NCBI GenBank assembly: GCA_022478985.1
Contig: JAKSZP010013570.1
Location: forward strand, 1-64,000
Reading direction: 5' to 3'
Length of the DNA stretch: 64,000 nt
Source of the DNA: Massospora cicadina
Taxonomy: Eukaryota; Entomophthoromycota; Entomophthoromycetes; Entomophthorales; Entomophthoraceae
Shown: in pieces, positions 32,682-44,224 of the stretch
Position numbering within the stretch: position 1 is the first letter of the stretch
Layout: every line of letters starts with the position of its first letter
The notes under the pieces: generated by a model
Seen by the model: only the letters and a program-made list of their open reading frames with translations
Told to the model about the DNA's origin: nothing
Databases searched by the model: none
Program-made: the position numbers and the translations under genes

Positions 32682-35120
32682 ATGACAAGTCCTCATTTTT
32701 TCCAACATAACTTGATCAGATTCTGGGCGCAGTATGCTGAAGAAGGCTGGGAGGCACATAACCCCAAACCAACATTATTCACTGTTACTGAACTAGGAGA
32801 TGATGAATTTATAAATAATTTGCAATTTGAGAATTGCCATGAGCTGATGATTAACCAACAAGGACGCTCCACAAATGTTACTCCTCAACAACTGAGAAAT
32901 ATTATGGAATGGCTGTTGCGCAGGTATCACCTATATGAGGATGAGACTGGTAAAAAAAGCCCTGAGTTTATTTTCTAACCAACGCGATAAAAAAAACAAT
33001 ACGCGCTGTACATGTCTTATTTGAATGCAACTACTAGGGGTTAGCTCGCCGCCTCAGTACCCACGGAATTGTGGTATATTTAGTCACTTATTTGCAACCT
33101 TCGATTCGCCAGCTACTGCATGTTTTGGCTCATCATAATATTGAAATTGGAGATGTATTATGGTTTGCACAAGCACAGCAGCATGATACTAACCTCCTTC
33201 TCGACTGCCTTAATTGTTTGTTTTCAGAAATACAAGGGGCGCTGGAACATATGAATCATCGTGTTGGGGATATCCACCATCTATTGGACGTTCTAGTACC
33301 ACAATTAAATTCAGAATTACCTCAAGTAATAAGAGAACTGCTGGATCAGCATGGCCTATCAGCAGAGTGGATTCAGGATGTAACGACCTTAGGGAATAAT
33401 AACAAGCTATTTATAATGGAGCTAGGCAAATGGGTGGAAGCTCTTAAAGACATGATTGTCCATCTCAAGAAAAAAATGACCCTGATGGAACAACAAGTGG
33501 CGGCCCAAATCGGCTCTCTATTGACTGAAGTAAACCAACTTTGTATTGAATGGAATACCCAGAGAATGACAGATAACGCGCATATCCTTCGGTCAACATC
33601 TCCCAAGTATCTCCACCTTATTTGTTGAGTTACACAACTGGAAGTCATTAGTCAGGCTGAGCACTAACGAGACTTTCCTCTTCCAATTGGTGAGTCAAGA
33701 GAGTATGCAGATATGAAAGGGCGCCTTGATACCCTTTTAATGGGCCAATGAGGAATTGGCACAGGAACGATCCTCCCTTGTTAACCAAATAAACAACATA
33801 AAAAACAAGCGGAAAATTCAAGTCAACAGCAAACCCGCCTGCAGACTATAATCAAAGAAGTTCTTTTGCAATTACAAGCTGTGTAACAAAAACTGAATGA
33901 AGAAAGGGAATTCCACTGGGAATTGCAACATCAGTATGAAATGCTGCAACAAGAATTTCAGGATGGGCAGTGTAAATGTTATTTGGTTAAGGCGGAGCAG
34001 TTGATCAATGAAAAGTTCGTGGGGTGTACTGGAGCTGGGGGGAATGGGGCATTTAGTGCTGACTTGGGGGAAGAATGTTATGTATCAGCAAATGAATGTC
34101 CATTGGATGGTATGATGGACCCCCGTGCAACACCACTTCTCCCAATTCCTCTTTGACAGGTTCAAGCTCATCCGGCCAGCTGTATGATAATGCACAAAGT
34201 GATGGTTCCCATAGTCACTCCAAAAACAATTCGCCTTCCCCTTGCAGCAGGAACCTAGAGCAAAGCAAATTCGTTTGTATCAAAAAATTACTCCCTTTCA
34301 GTCATGATGGGAACCTACACGGTTACTTTAAATGGTTTAAATTTGCTGTGGAAGGGGCTACTGATTGATGAAAAAGTAAAATTGTTGCTGTCCGCTTTAG
34401 ATGTAGAAAGCGCTGAACAAGTGACCTGCTATCTTCCAAATAGCTCGGTATCTTACTCACAAGTAAAAGAAATCATTATTTGGCTGTTTGGAGGCACTAC
34501 CAAGATGTCTCAATGGAAAGCTGATTTTTTGACTATACAGTTTTACCAAAATGAGAACCTGTCAGAATTCGCTGAGCGGTTTTTGGTGGAAGCACACGTT
34601 CTACTTGGAGCTAATATTTGACCACTGAGGATGTATGTATAGTGATGATGACGGCTGTCAAACCATATCAGAAACTATATAACGCTATGTCTCATGTGTT
34701 GGATGGGGATACCAGACTTATTCAAATTGTAAACGCCTTATGTCGACTCTCCACCATGAACAGCGCCACCAACATAGCCCAAAAAATCTCTGTTGCCCCC
34801 GCTCCAACCCTTTCAGGAATATAGGCTGCAGCAACTGGGTTATCAGCTGCTGAATTGTATTCGTCCCTCATATATGAGTCAGTAGACCCTTTTCAGCCCG
34901 TGTACGCTTCACCAGTTCATCTGTGACCTTGAAACCTTACTGGCAATTTTTGACCTGGTCCTTCCACCCCAAACTATATACGCGCACTTTTTGTGAACAC
35001 TTGTTTCCAGTGCGGACAAAGAGGGCATTATGCAGCCAATTGCCCTAGCAAACCACAAGTGTATGCAATACCAACTAAGATAGTCAAGCAGGGAAAAGCT
35101 CGAGCAGAGTAGAGATGGGA
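32682..35120 (+). pseudogene. Element 1 gag with CCHC knuckle (decayed)
   Basis: Structural protein of the element particle. Readable pieces: 32682-32978 (N-terminal, starting MTSPHFFQHNLIRFWAQYAE), 33071-33628 (185 residues, mostly helical, with a probable coiled coil around MELGKWVEALKDMIVHLKKK), 33923-34156, and the capsid domain at 34290-34820 (KLLLSALDVESAEQVTCYLP, YSQVKEIIIWLFGGTTKMSQ, FAERFLVEAHVLLGANI). The nucleocapsid knuckle CFQCGQRGHYAANC (35002-35043, C-x2-C-x4-H-x4-C) is intact. Frameshifts occur near 33030, 33630 and 34370. The segments match element C gag in order. Confidence 0.78.
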
Positions 35121-35453
35121 CGCTCTATCTCTGCTAAGTCCAATTCACTAGTCCCTACCAATTCACAAATGTCTTTTCAGGTATAATTCTAACCTCAATC
35201 GGATGATGTGTTATACCAGCAGCTTTCATTGAATACCCCTGCTTCTGCTTCCAAGAGTAAAAGTTCACCCCATCAGGCTGAGTTCCGCCAAGACAGCAGA
35301 AGCCATATGTGTGGCAGATCCTGGAAAAGACTGGCATCAGCAACTCAGGTCCTTCGCCAAAAGTCGCTCCTTTAGTAGGGGTTAACGTAGCCATTCCAGT
35401 GGAAAAAAATCACTAGTGAGTATCCTCAGATCAGCAAGGGTTCTTCTTTCTTT

Positions 35454-35969
35454 TTGAGTAACACAAAGCCCTTGAATGTACTAGTAATAAACACTGATGG
35501 TTCTTCTTATTCAGAATGTACTTATTGTGACATATTCGTTCAAAATACAATATTCCGCACTATCATAGACATGAGAGCACCTGTGAACATAGTCTCCACC
35601 CAGTTGGTGTTTAAACTTATGTTGAAACTGATTGTGGACCATCGAGTAGTATATGGGACAACGAGAATGCACAGCACTGTGTTGGAAGGAACATATAGCA
35701 TGTTGCATTTACGATTTGGGTAAGTCCAGGTTTCCTCTCCAGTGGTGTTTTTACCAAATAACCACTATGATATGTTAATTGGCGCGGCTTTTATGAGGGA
35801 ATTTGGCGTTTTGATAAATATGGTGGAAGAAACCCTTACTATGTTCAGCCAACAGATTCTAGTATATTTTTCCTCTGGTGGAATCCAAATGGATCCAGTC
35901 CTCTCCAGTCAGATCAATCTAGCATACAGTGATGGAGTGATTCCTGTTTGTTATCAGCAACTGAGTTGA
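35454..35969 (+). pseudogene. Element 1 protease (active site lost)
   Basis: Reads SSYSECTYCDIFVQNTIFRT, IIDMRAPVNIVS, then after a TAA at 35721-35723 continues in the same frame with FLPNNHYDMLIGAAFMREFG and a TGA at 35967-35969. The retropepsin triad should be DTG and is DMR here. ACG to ATG is a CpG-type change. Inactive. Confidence 0.82.
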
Positions 35970-36026
35970 CAGACCAGGATCCTCCCCAACCAGATATATG
36001 AGTTCAAAGGAATCCCACTTTGAGCA

Positions 36027-37169
36027 ATGCACGCTTTAAGTCTACCATCTGGACACCAGAGCATAGTAGGGACTGGGATTGAAATCGATGTCCCTAAGGG
36101 GCTTTATGGAGAAATTATGGCGCCTCAACAGTTCTTGCAGCTCAAACCACATGTGGCCCCAGGGTTACTGCTGCCTGGGAATGAGGAGGTGACAGTGCTG
36201 CTAGCAAACCTACAGAAGAAGGCAATAACAATCCAGTGGCACCAAGTGGTGGCTTACCTACACTTAGTCCCTATAGAGGAAGTTTGTTGTATTCATGATT
36301 TCAGCTCATGGGAGGATCTGGGACTACCAGCTTGCTCCTCATTTGGCATACTGACCATGGTTCCGAGGGAAGCGCTCATGGGATTATTGGCGGATCAGCA
36401 AGATAAGGCTATGGCATTATTTGAAAAGTATTGGGATATTTTTGCAAATAATGATCATGACTTGGGGTGCGCTCAAGGGGTGGTACATTGGATAGATATG
36501 GGGGATCACCCTCCCATTTGTTCATGACCTATTAGATGTTCAAAAGCAGCGGAAGAGGTTGTCTCCAATGAAGTGGATAAACTTATTGAGCAAGGAATGC
36601 TAGAGCTGTCAAACAGTCCGTGGGCATCACCTGTGCTCATCATAAAGAAAAAGGATGGCTCAAATTGGGTGGTTATTGACTATTGTAAACTCAATAATGT
36701 AACAAAGAAGGATTCCTACCCTCTTCCATGGATTGATGATGCGTTAGACCAATTGGGTGGGGCAAACTATTTTTCTGCCATGGATCTGATCTCGGGGTAC
36801 TGGCAGATTGAATTGCCATTAGCAGAATGGGAGAAATGTGTGATCATCACCTTGAGAGGGTTGTTCCAAATGACTTGCATGTCACAAGGGTTGTGTAACG
36901 CCCTGGCTACGTTCCAGCGTGCCATGAATACAATTTTAGGTGATTTAAAGCTGTCCTGCATCCTAGTTTACCTTGACAACATCAATGTGTTTTCACGGAT
37001 GTTTACAGAGCACCTGGCCCACTTGGAGCAAGTGTTTCAGTGCCTCGCTGCCGCTAATATCAAAATTAAGCCCAAAAGTGCCATTTCTTTAAAAAACAAT
37101 TGGAATACCTCAGGTTTGTCATGGATTCAAATGGGCTTAAACTGCAGCTGGCTAAAGTGGAAGCAATAG
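36027..37169 (+). pseudogene. Element 1 reverse transcriptase (YLDN, inactive)
   Basis: Polymerase that copies the element RNA. The linker (36027-36527: LPSGHQSIVGTGIEIDVPKG, NDHDLGCAQGVVHWIDMGDH) leads in the same frame, past a TGA at 36525-36527, into the polymerase: PWASPVLIIKKKDGSNWVVI, YPLPWIDDALDQLGGANYFS, AMDLISGYWQIELPLAEWEK, MSQGLCNALATFQRAMNTIL, CILVYLDNINVF. The second Asp of YLDD is Asn (AAC 36978-36980, from GACGAC by a CpG-type change). A one-base insertion in the run of A at about 37090 shifts the frame. After it the thumb continues as LEYLRFVMDSNGLKLQLAK. A TGA stands for Arg in GYYRWFIP (about 37234). Confidence 0.85.
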
Positions 37170-37350
37170 GCAAGATGACTCACCCAGGGAATAAATGGGA
37201 CATTCAGGTGTTTCTGGGGATGGTTGGGTATTACTGATGGTTCATTCCCAATTTCAGCTGCATTGGGGCCCTGCTTTTTGAGTTATTAAAGAAAAACGCT
37301 TCTTTTGATTAACAGAATGATGCCAGAATGCTTTCAATGTATTGTGAACC

Positions 37351-37887
37351 ATGTTAGCAAGTGCACCCATTTTGCAATATCCCAACTTTGACAAACAGTT
37401 CATAGTACAAACAGATGCATCCCTCGCTGCTATTGGGGCAGTATTATCCCAGAAGGATGATGACGGCGTGGAACATCCTGTCACATTCTGTAGTCAAAGC
37501 TTGAACTGTCACAAACAAAACTACACCATAACTGAGTGGGAGTGTCTAGCGGTGATCTATGCTTACAAACAGTTTTGGGTATATTTGCATGGGGTAAGAT
37601 TACAAGTAGTGATGGATCACGCTTCCTTGCGCTGGCTACAGAATCTTTGTGAACTGGAAGGATGGCTAGCATGTTGGGCTCTGAAGCTGCAAGCATATGA
37701 TTTTGAGATTTTACATTGACCTGGAGCAAAACATCAAAATGTGGATTGTCTTTCTCAATTGCCCATGGTTGCTATCATGGCGGATCTAGCTGATATAATG
37801 TATGAAAAGATGGTGGCGAACAAATACCAGGATGAGCCGCTGCAGGTGATCAAGGTGTTAGATGGACTCAGGGAGAATACCTTTGTA
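37351..37887 (+). pseudogene. Element 1 RNase H
   Basis: A well kept domain: QYPNFDKQFIVQTDASLAAI (first Asp), TITEWECLAVIYAYKQFWVY (Glu), LQVVMDHASLRWLQNLCELE (Asp) and YDFEILH-stop-PGAKHQNVDCLSQL. The catalytic residues are all present. The only break is TGA at 37717-37719, where the related element A has Gln and many Ty3 elements have Arg. The frame runs on to TGA 37888-37890. Confidence 0.85.
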
Positions 37888-37890
37888 TGA

Positions 37891-38979
37891 GGGGAAGAAC
37901 TATACAAGTGGATTGGAGACTTGACGCTGAATTTTCCTAAGCCTTCAGCTAGACCCTTGATAATTATGGATGCTCATTGGGCTGTAGGACATGGAGGATT
38001 GTGGAAGATGCTAGAGTTTTTGTGACCCCAATACTTCTGGGAAAGCATGCATTATGACATATTGGAAATGGTTAGTTGTTGCCATCAGTGTCAAGTGGAA
38101 AATCCTTTCCGCAAGAAAACCACCTACCAACTAGTGAAACCCCAGTTTGCATGGCACACCGTTTCCATTGATGTAGTGGGGCCTCTGCTGACTAGTGCCA
38201 ATCGATCCAAGTATATAATTGTTGCCATTGATCATTTGACCTGATGGGTGGAGGCCAGGGCTATTAGCGACTTGGGAGTGGTCACCACTGCCAAGTTTAT
38301 TATTGTGTGTGTTATACAGCGGCATGGCTGCCCACAGTTCATTCTGATGGACAATGGAACCAACTTTACTTCACATATCCTGCCAAAGTTAAACAAGTTG
38401 ATGGCAATTTACGGGGTTTTGACCACCCCCTATCATCTGGAATCAAATGGGATGGTGGAGCAAGTCAATGGAACCCTAGTGAACATACTCTGCAAATTGG
38501 TAATGGATCAGCCCTCAGAATGGAGTGCCCTTCTACCTACTGCTGTGTTTGCTTATAATATCAGCTATCATTTGGCCACTGGTAAGAGTCCATTTCAACT
38601 GCTGTATGGTTGACATCTGGCTCTGCCTGCCTTGCTATATTCGTGTGTAGAGGACACTGGTGGTGTGAATCCTCAGCGATATTTGAAGACACTCATGGAT
38701 ACACTGATCAAGTTGCAAATGGAAGCCTACTCCACCAGTTTGGCCAAGAAGATTTGTGACCAGGCGGCTGACCAGAAGTGCTGGAGTGGACTTCCGTTGT
38801 TTGCTGTGGGGAACTATGTTTTATTCCACGACCAGCATGGATTTGGACGAAAAAATAAGCTCTCCAACATTTGGGTTGGCCCATTTGAGATTATTGAGAA
38901 GACTGGCATGGATGTCTACACAATTAAGGAACCCGCTGGGGGTCAGATTATCAACTGAGTCCATGTGAAGTTCCTTTGA
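37891..38979 (+). pseudogene. Element 1 integrase and C-terminal tail
   Basis: Inserts element cDNA into the host chromosome. Zinc domain remains: HWAVGHGG...CCHQCQVENPF. Catalytic core: VSIDVVGPLLTSANRSKYII (Asp), FILMDNGTNFTSHILPKLNK (Asp), YHLESNGMVEQVNGTLVNIL (Glu). So the D-D-E triad is intact. The tail has FHDQHGFGRKNKLSNIWVGP and DVYTIKEPAGGQI, a chromo/SH3-like region. The frame is continuous with the RNase H and is broken only by TGA at 38023, 38242, 38611 and 38956. The terminal TGA is at 38977-38979. Confidence 0.87.
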
Positions 38980-39026
38980 GCATATAAACAGTAAGAGACT
39001 ATCATCCAGTCAAAGGGGGGGGGTAA

Positions 39027-39505
39027 TGTCAGGAAGTTGATATGACTGGATGATATGCTACCCATATTGGCGGATTGGAGGGGGATTGAGATGAGTCTCA
39101 AGATTTATGAAAAAGGGATACATGAATTATAATTGAGCAAAATGAGGACATTTGGCAAATTGAGAGGATTTATGCCAAGATTTGATACAATGAGAGTAAT
39201 TTCAAAAGGGAAGAAGAATAGAAGATTACCAAGCTGAGGATGCATCTGTCTGGGGAACTGAGGTATAAAGAGTCTCATGGAAGATAAAATGGAGTAATAT
39301 TTTTATGAAGGAAGAGGGAGCGCAGAGAAGTCTGCGATTTATATTAAAATAAAGGTAGAAATAAGAGGCAATAGCTCCATATATATTTTATCAAGTTTTA
39401 TTAAGAAGTCGGCGATCCTCATATTGTCCAATTTGGTTGCTCAGTGGCTAATACCCTGTGAAAATCCAAATTGGCAGAATTGAGCCCAGACGCTGAGAAT
39501 TAACG
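39027..39505 (+). repeat. Element 1 3' LTR
   Basis: TGTCAGGAAGTTGATATGAC...GAATTAACG. It follows the purine tract. It matches 32140-32617, and its last base is G instead of the usual A. Confidence 0.9.
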
Positions 39506-39727
39506 GGGGAGCATTACTGGGAGCATAGCACTGCCTGAGAGTGTGAGAGTTGGCGTTCAAATTCCTTGGGCAGAACAAACCAACCCAAGGATTTGCTAGG
39601 ACTGGACAAAACACTCCAAGTGCGTTTTCTCACTGGCCAAGACTCACTGGGGAGAGTTTTGCCGTTGCCCCACATGGAGCAGTTGGTTAAAAAACTTAGG
39701 ACATCAAGAGGAGAATGGCGTTGGGAG
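39506..39727 (+). other. Spacer between elements 1 and 2
   Basis: A 222-bp stretch with a 65-residue open frame (39566-39763, running into the next LTR) and no recognisable domain. The first bases (GGGGAGCATTACTGGGAGC) vaguely resemble a decayed primer-binding site, which would make the LTR to the left part of a second element, but the match is weak. Confidence 0.35.
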
Positions 39728-40209
39728 TGTAGGGATTTCTGCCTGAATTTAAAATTCAGATGAGGTTGATGATGGAAATTGAACCCAAACCATCAAATTA
39801 TTGGGGACAATCCCTGATGAGAATCACCACCTTGCAACATTGGGGACAATCTCCAACTAATGCGGTCACCTATTATCACCAAAAACCACCTGATATCGGG
39901 GTTCAAATCTGAACTATGCAGCGAGCATATACAAATAGGAAACGTAAAGTAGACCTTGGCTTAGTATGCATGAAGATTGGCTGAGAATTTTCCTGCTTTT
40001 CCTTATATTGTGCAAGCTAAACTAATAATTTTTTCAATTTTAAGTTAAATGTGCATATTTTATTTGGAATTGCCTTACCAGATCAAGTATCTGGTATACG
40101 ATTTCTTGACCAAAAGAAGCACAAAGGTATTTATCCAAGACCCTCGAACTTTGGGTCACCTGGCCAAAAATTAACAAGGGACACGTGATAAAAAACCTTG
40201 ATCCTGACA
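39728..40209 (+). repeat. Element 2 5' LTR
   Basis: Starts TGTAGGGATTTCTGCCTGAA, ends GATCCTGACA. Shares GATGAGAATCACCACCTTGC, GCATGAAGATTGGCTGAGAA and AGTATCTGGTATACGA with the 3' copy. Confidence 0.87.
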
Positions 40210-40213
40210 AAAC

Positions 40214-40231
40214 TGGTGCTCCCTTAAGGTA
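40214..40231 (+). promoter_or_regulatory. Element 2 primer-binding site
   Basis: TGGTGCTCCCTTAAGGTA, 4 bp inside the 5' LTR. The first 8 bases match the sites of the other gypsy elements and then diverge. Confidence 0.55.
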
Positions 40232-40299
40232 CACCCCCAGTCCACAGTGAAAATAAAAATAGACAAAAATAATGAACAATAACAATTGGCGTCCAATCT

Positions 40300-41560
40300 C
40301 TTTTTAGATCAAAAACGCCTTAAACTATTGACTAATTTACCCGTTATGATGCGCAGGATGAAGCAACAAATTTTTGCTCTTGTGCAATACCAACCTGAAC
40401 TTTGTAATGCAACTACCAAGCTTAAAAGCAAAATTTAGCAGTTATCCCATCTCGTTGCCACCAAATCAGCCCTTCATGCCACCCATGATCAGATAGACTC
40501 AATATTTGAGGATATTAACACCTTACAAAATAAAGTGGACGCCCTCCATCATTACAAAACACCAGAAATATCAGTTCCTCTTTAGGTGATAACGCCCCAC
40601 TGATGTTAAGTTCACATGGTTCATTCTTTAACCCCCCAGTGGCACATTCAAACCATTATTCAAAGAAAAGTACGTTAAAGGTGAAGGGAGCATCTTCTAT
40701 AGCTTATTATGTTATGAAATTGCTACAGAAGAAGCCACTGACACCCAACATCTTGGACACCTAGCTAACTAACTGCCTTAGTTGGATAGCTCAAGATATA
40801 ATGGTACTTCATCTAATACATTGCTGGACTTGGGATGATGCCAATAATGCTTTGCTTTAGAAATTTGAGAGTGACTTAAATTTATCAAACCAAAAGTAAG
40901 CTTTTATAGACATAAGCCTTAATCAGGGAGAAACCAGCACTGAGTTTGCTCACCTTTTAGCTTGAGGCTCAAACATTGGTCACCAGAAAACGTCTTACTT
41001 TAGATAATGCTATCACTGATTTGTTTTCAGCGTTTATTGAAAATGCCTAATATTCTACTTTATTTTAAAGCGGTGAAGTCTAACTGGACGTCTCTCCTCC
41101 ATATCAAAGAAGTTATTTTGGAGATTCCAGAAGATCTACTCAAACACTGGTCCCCCTCATTTTAATAATAAGCCTCAGCCCCAAGTGCTAGTTCTTACAC
41201 CCCCATTTCGCCTAAACCCAAGTTATCCTGCACTTTCTGCAAAAGAAACAACCATAATGTAGACATTTGTCGCATCTTCCAAAGCAGATCAGAAAAAAAT
41301 CAGTCAGTATAGAGCAGGAGGCTCCCTATGCTGATGACAATCATGTGCCTCAGGATCCTTGCATTAGCTCAAGTTCTATGCCCAGCACCTCAGGATGCTT
41401 TGTGTTAGCAGCGCCTGCAGAAGTCAACGTACCCCTTTCTATCAAAGGAGACAAAGATCTTCAGCTTTCTTATCTTTATGTTGGTCAGTTACCCAAACAG
41501 AATTTGGAGGTCAGTTCCTCCATGGAAAGACAAGCTCTGGCAGACAAAACTTTTAGATAA
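40300..41560 (+). pseudogene. Element 2 gag with CCHC knuckle (decayed)
   Basis: Fragments of the particle protein. The 5' part (40300-40600) and the capsid region (40680-41100) are split by stops. A nucleocapsid knuckle CTFCKRNNHNVDIC (41229-41270, C-x2-C-x4-H-x4-C) is readable. After it an open frame (41267-41560) with an acidic/Ser-rich linker leads toward the protease. Confidence 0.65.
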
Positions 41561-41659
41561 TATTATACATCCTCAAAATTGCCCATGGCAAAATCCCTCA
41601 CTTGCTTCAATACAACTCCCCCATAAAAGTTTACTAGCCATTAATTCTCAGTTTGGCTC

Positions 41660-42840
41660 TTCAGTGGTTCAAGTAGAGGTAGTTGTTAATAAGGTTAAAG
41701 TCTTGGCAATAATTGTACTGGCTCACTGGTTAACGTTATATTCTCTCAACTTATCCAGAAAATAAAATTGCTCCAGACTTGATTCACGATGCTGAATATG
41801 GGATGGCTGGTAGTGTCAGGGCAAAGCCTGACATGAAGGATATCCCTGATATATCAGTTCTTATTAATAGGTTATATGATATATGTAATCAGCTTAAACG
41901 ATCAAAGATGATGGCAAAATCACATAGCAAACAAATAACGAGCCAGATGAGTCAGACATATCGAATCAAATTGAATTGAACATTGGAACACCTGGAGCCA
42001 GGTCTTAGTAGACCAAACTAGGCAGTTGACTACTAGTCTAAGCTTTGGTTATCTAAGACAGGAAGAGCCTAAAGAATCTAAAGCAAGAAAAGAATTAAGT
42101 AAGCCCTAAAGCTAGTTTAATTGGTCTGAAAAGTGAATATAAGCTGAATATTTCTAAAATCATTCCTTGCAGTCAATAAAGTTAAAATGCTTCTAAATAC
42201 TTATTTGGTTTACGTGTTTTTGATCCTTAGTAAAGTACAAGGATCTTTATTATCAAGCATTTATCAATTAAATCACACTGAAAATCCAAGTATCACCTCT
42301 AACACCATTTCACAATTTCCCACTATCACTGGTATCTTGGCCCTAACAGGGTATGGTCTAGCTGAGGCTCTACAACCCATATTAGGGCCCAACAGAACTA
42401 TATTCACCGCTTTAATATTTCTCATCCGCATCCTTCCCTTGTTATACTGGACTCTTAGCTCAGGCATGGCAAGTCACGAGTTGCTATGCTAGACTGGGTT
42501 ACAGAGATTTCAGTCCCTGACAGGTAGTCAGATGACTAAAGAAATTGAGGCGTATTTAGCCTTACCTCTCTGATCTTCTAAGCTTCTAATTACTGCCCCT
42601 GCTATTGCATTAAAAAAGGATAATTATGAGCTGCTTATTAGAGTCCAACTGATGTGGGAGTCTAACTGCATCATCAACCACAAAGAAAAACACCTGTCTC
42701 TACTAGGGTATCAGATTCCGTTAATATTCAAACTCCCAGTCAAAAGTAAAGGAGCCCTGAAAAAACAAACCTGTTTTTTAGAATACCCACCCTCCATTTG
42801 CAAAGTCTAATATTAAGTCTTAGAAGGAAAAACTAAGTTA
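41660..42840 (+). pseudogene. Element 2 protease, split by a solo LTR
   Basis: Before the insertion the frame reads VQVEVVVNKVKVLAIIVLAH, where the catalytic Asp region has been lost, then LNLSRK and LLQT. After it (42600-42720) come KKDNYELLIRVQLMWESNCI and KEKHLSLLGYQIPLIF, which match the YHLLIGTAFLRNF...LTILGQRIPIYF half of the element A protease. Confidence 0.68.
41814..42522 (+). mobile_element. Solo LTR inside element 2 protease
   Basis: 709 bp with perfect 8-bp terminal inverted repeats TGTCAGGG...CCCTGACA and a perfect target duplication GGTAG (41809-41813 and 42523-42527). The first 20 bases form a hairpin (TGTCAGG-CAAAG-CCTGACA pattern). An AATAAA at about 42175 fits the poly(A) signal of an LTR read on the + strand. 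A 101-residue open frame inside (42187-42492) is hydrophobic and probably chance. A solo LTR arises when the two LTRs of an element recombine. No full copy of this family was seen in the window. Confidence 0.82.
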
Positions 42841-43309
42841 CCCCCTGAGGCTGTGGACGATAAGTATGGGATTCTTCTGTATGCACCCATCCTATTAAAA
42901 TACCCTATGGCTTACAATTGATTGTGGTTACAGAGATCATAATTCACATCCCTTCTAACCAAGTTTTGGAGCTAAGTGGCCACCCAATCATTCAACAAAG
43001 TAAGCGTTGACCTGTCTGGGAATTTATGACCTTGCTTATGGGAAATATATATCTATATATTAGGGAATCTAATGGATCAAACCCTCCAAGTCCCTGGGTA
43101 TGCCCTATTGCTTATGTAAGATATGTCCCATCTAAGAAATCGCCAATGTGAGTTGTTTTGTCTCTTTACAAGATTTAGGGTTCTAACCCCTACCCACCAT
43201 AGCTCTGGTTGAAAGTAGAATTGGAGACAAAATCACCCCTAATGAGCGCCAGAGCGTCAAAGACCTCCTTGAGGAGTATTACAGTATTTATCTGAGGACC
43301 AGGTAATTA

Positions 43310-44222
43310 TGAAAAAGTCTGGGGTAATTCACCAAATTGAGACTGAGGCTCACCCTCTGTTAAAATCTCAGCCATACAGGAAATCCAAAGTTGAGGAAGC
43401 TCAAGTGACCCTAGAGCTATAGCAACTGTTTAAAGCCAGGTTATTAATGCTTTTAAAATCCTGTGGGCTTTCCCGCTCATATTATTTGGAAAAAGGATGG
43501 TGGCCACCGTGTTGTCATAAATTATTACCTCAATTCAAACACAAGAAAAGGTAGCTATCTATTGCTGCATATAGATGAATCCTTACGCTTGATGTCAGAT
43601 TCACACTATTTTTTGGCTTTGGATCTCACCAGCGGGTACTGGCAAGTCAATTTATTGCCAGAGAATTGAGGAAATTTGCCCTCATCTCAAGTGAAGGATT
43701 TTTCGAGCCCACAAACAAATGTCACAGGAGTTATGTAACGCCCCTGCTACCTTCAAACGCGCCATGGACAGACTTTTAGGTGATTTAAAAAGTTCTTGTG
43801 TGTTGGTACATCTTTACAATATTACCATTTTTTCAAGGACCTTAAAAACACATAGACCATCTCAGGCAAGTTTTCCAGCGGTTACAGCAAACTTTGCAAA
43901 ATTAAAGCCATCAAAAAGCTCCTTCTTTCAAAATAAAAATGATTTCTTAGGCTATAAGGTACAGAAAGCCAGAATATCCCTGATTGACAACAAGGTCCTG
44001 GCCACTTCCAAAATGTCTCACCTAAACTCCTACAAGGCGTGCAAGTTTTTTTTGAGTATGGTGGTATATTATCTCCAGTTTATTCCCAAGTTTGCTAACA
44101 CCTCTGAGCCTCTAGTATATTTACTGAAGAAAGGGATAACCTTCCAATGGAAAGAAGAGCAGCAGCACACCTTTGACCAGATACGCGTCTCTCTCTCATT
44201 CTCCAGTACATATTCATCCTAA
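43310..44222 (+). pseudogene. Element 2 reverse transcriptase (HLYN, inactive)
   Basis: Blocks: SGVIHQIETEAHPLLKSQPY, HIIWKKDGGHRVVINYYLNS, LLHIDESLRLMSDSHYFLAL and DLTSGYWQVNLLPEN (first Asp kept). After a frame change come MSQELCNAPATFKRAMDRLL and CVLVHLYNITIFSR. The YLDD box has become HLYN (TAC AAT at 43815-43820), so both catalytic Asp are gone. The thumb follows (FFLSMVVYYLQFIPKFANTS). Confidence 0.8.
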
Positions 44223-44224
44223 TT

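Larger units (their letters stand above)
32140..39505 (+). mobile_element. Element 1: near full-length Ty3/gypsy retrotransposon
   Basis: A 7.4-kb + strand element with LTRs at 32140-32617 and 39027-39505, a primer-binding site at 32619-32636 and a purine tract ending in nine G (39011-39023). Gag, protease, reverse transcriptase, RNase H, integrase and C-terminal tail follow in Ty3 order. The pol region is readable in only two or three frames, broken mainly by TGA codons. The LTRs match at roughly 88 percent over the first 120 bp by eye, mostly with transitions. No target duplication is visible (ATATT on the left, GGGGA on the right). Its proteins are closest to those of elements A and C in this window. 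Confidence 0.9.

Noticed and set aside
39890..39915. tRNA-like B box (GGGGTTCAAATC) in the element 2 LTR
   Set aside because: No A box, no acceptor-stem pairing and no cloverleaf around it; the sequence is part of both LTR copies.
42187..42492. 101-residue hydrophobic open frame that could be a membrane protein
   Set aside because: It lies wholly within the solo LTR 41814-42522, so it is most likely chance translation of LTR sequence.
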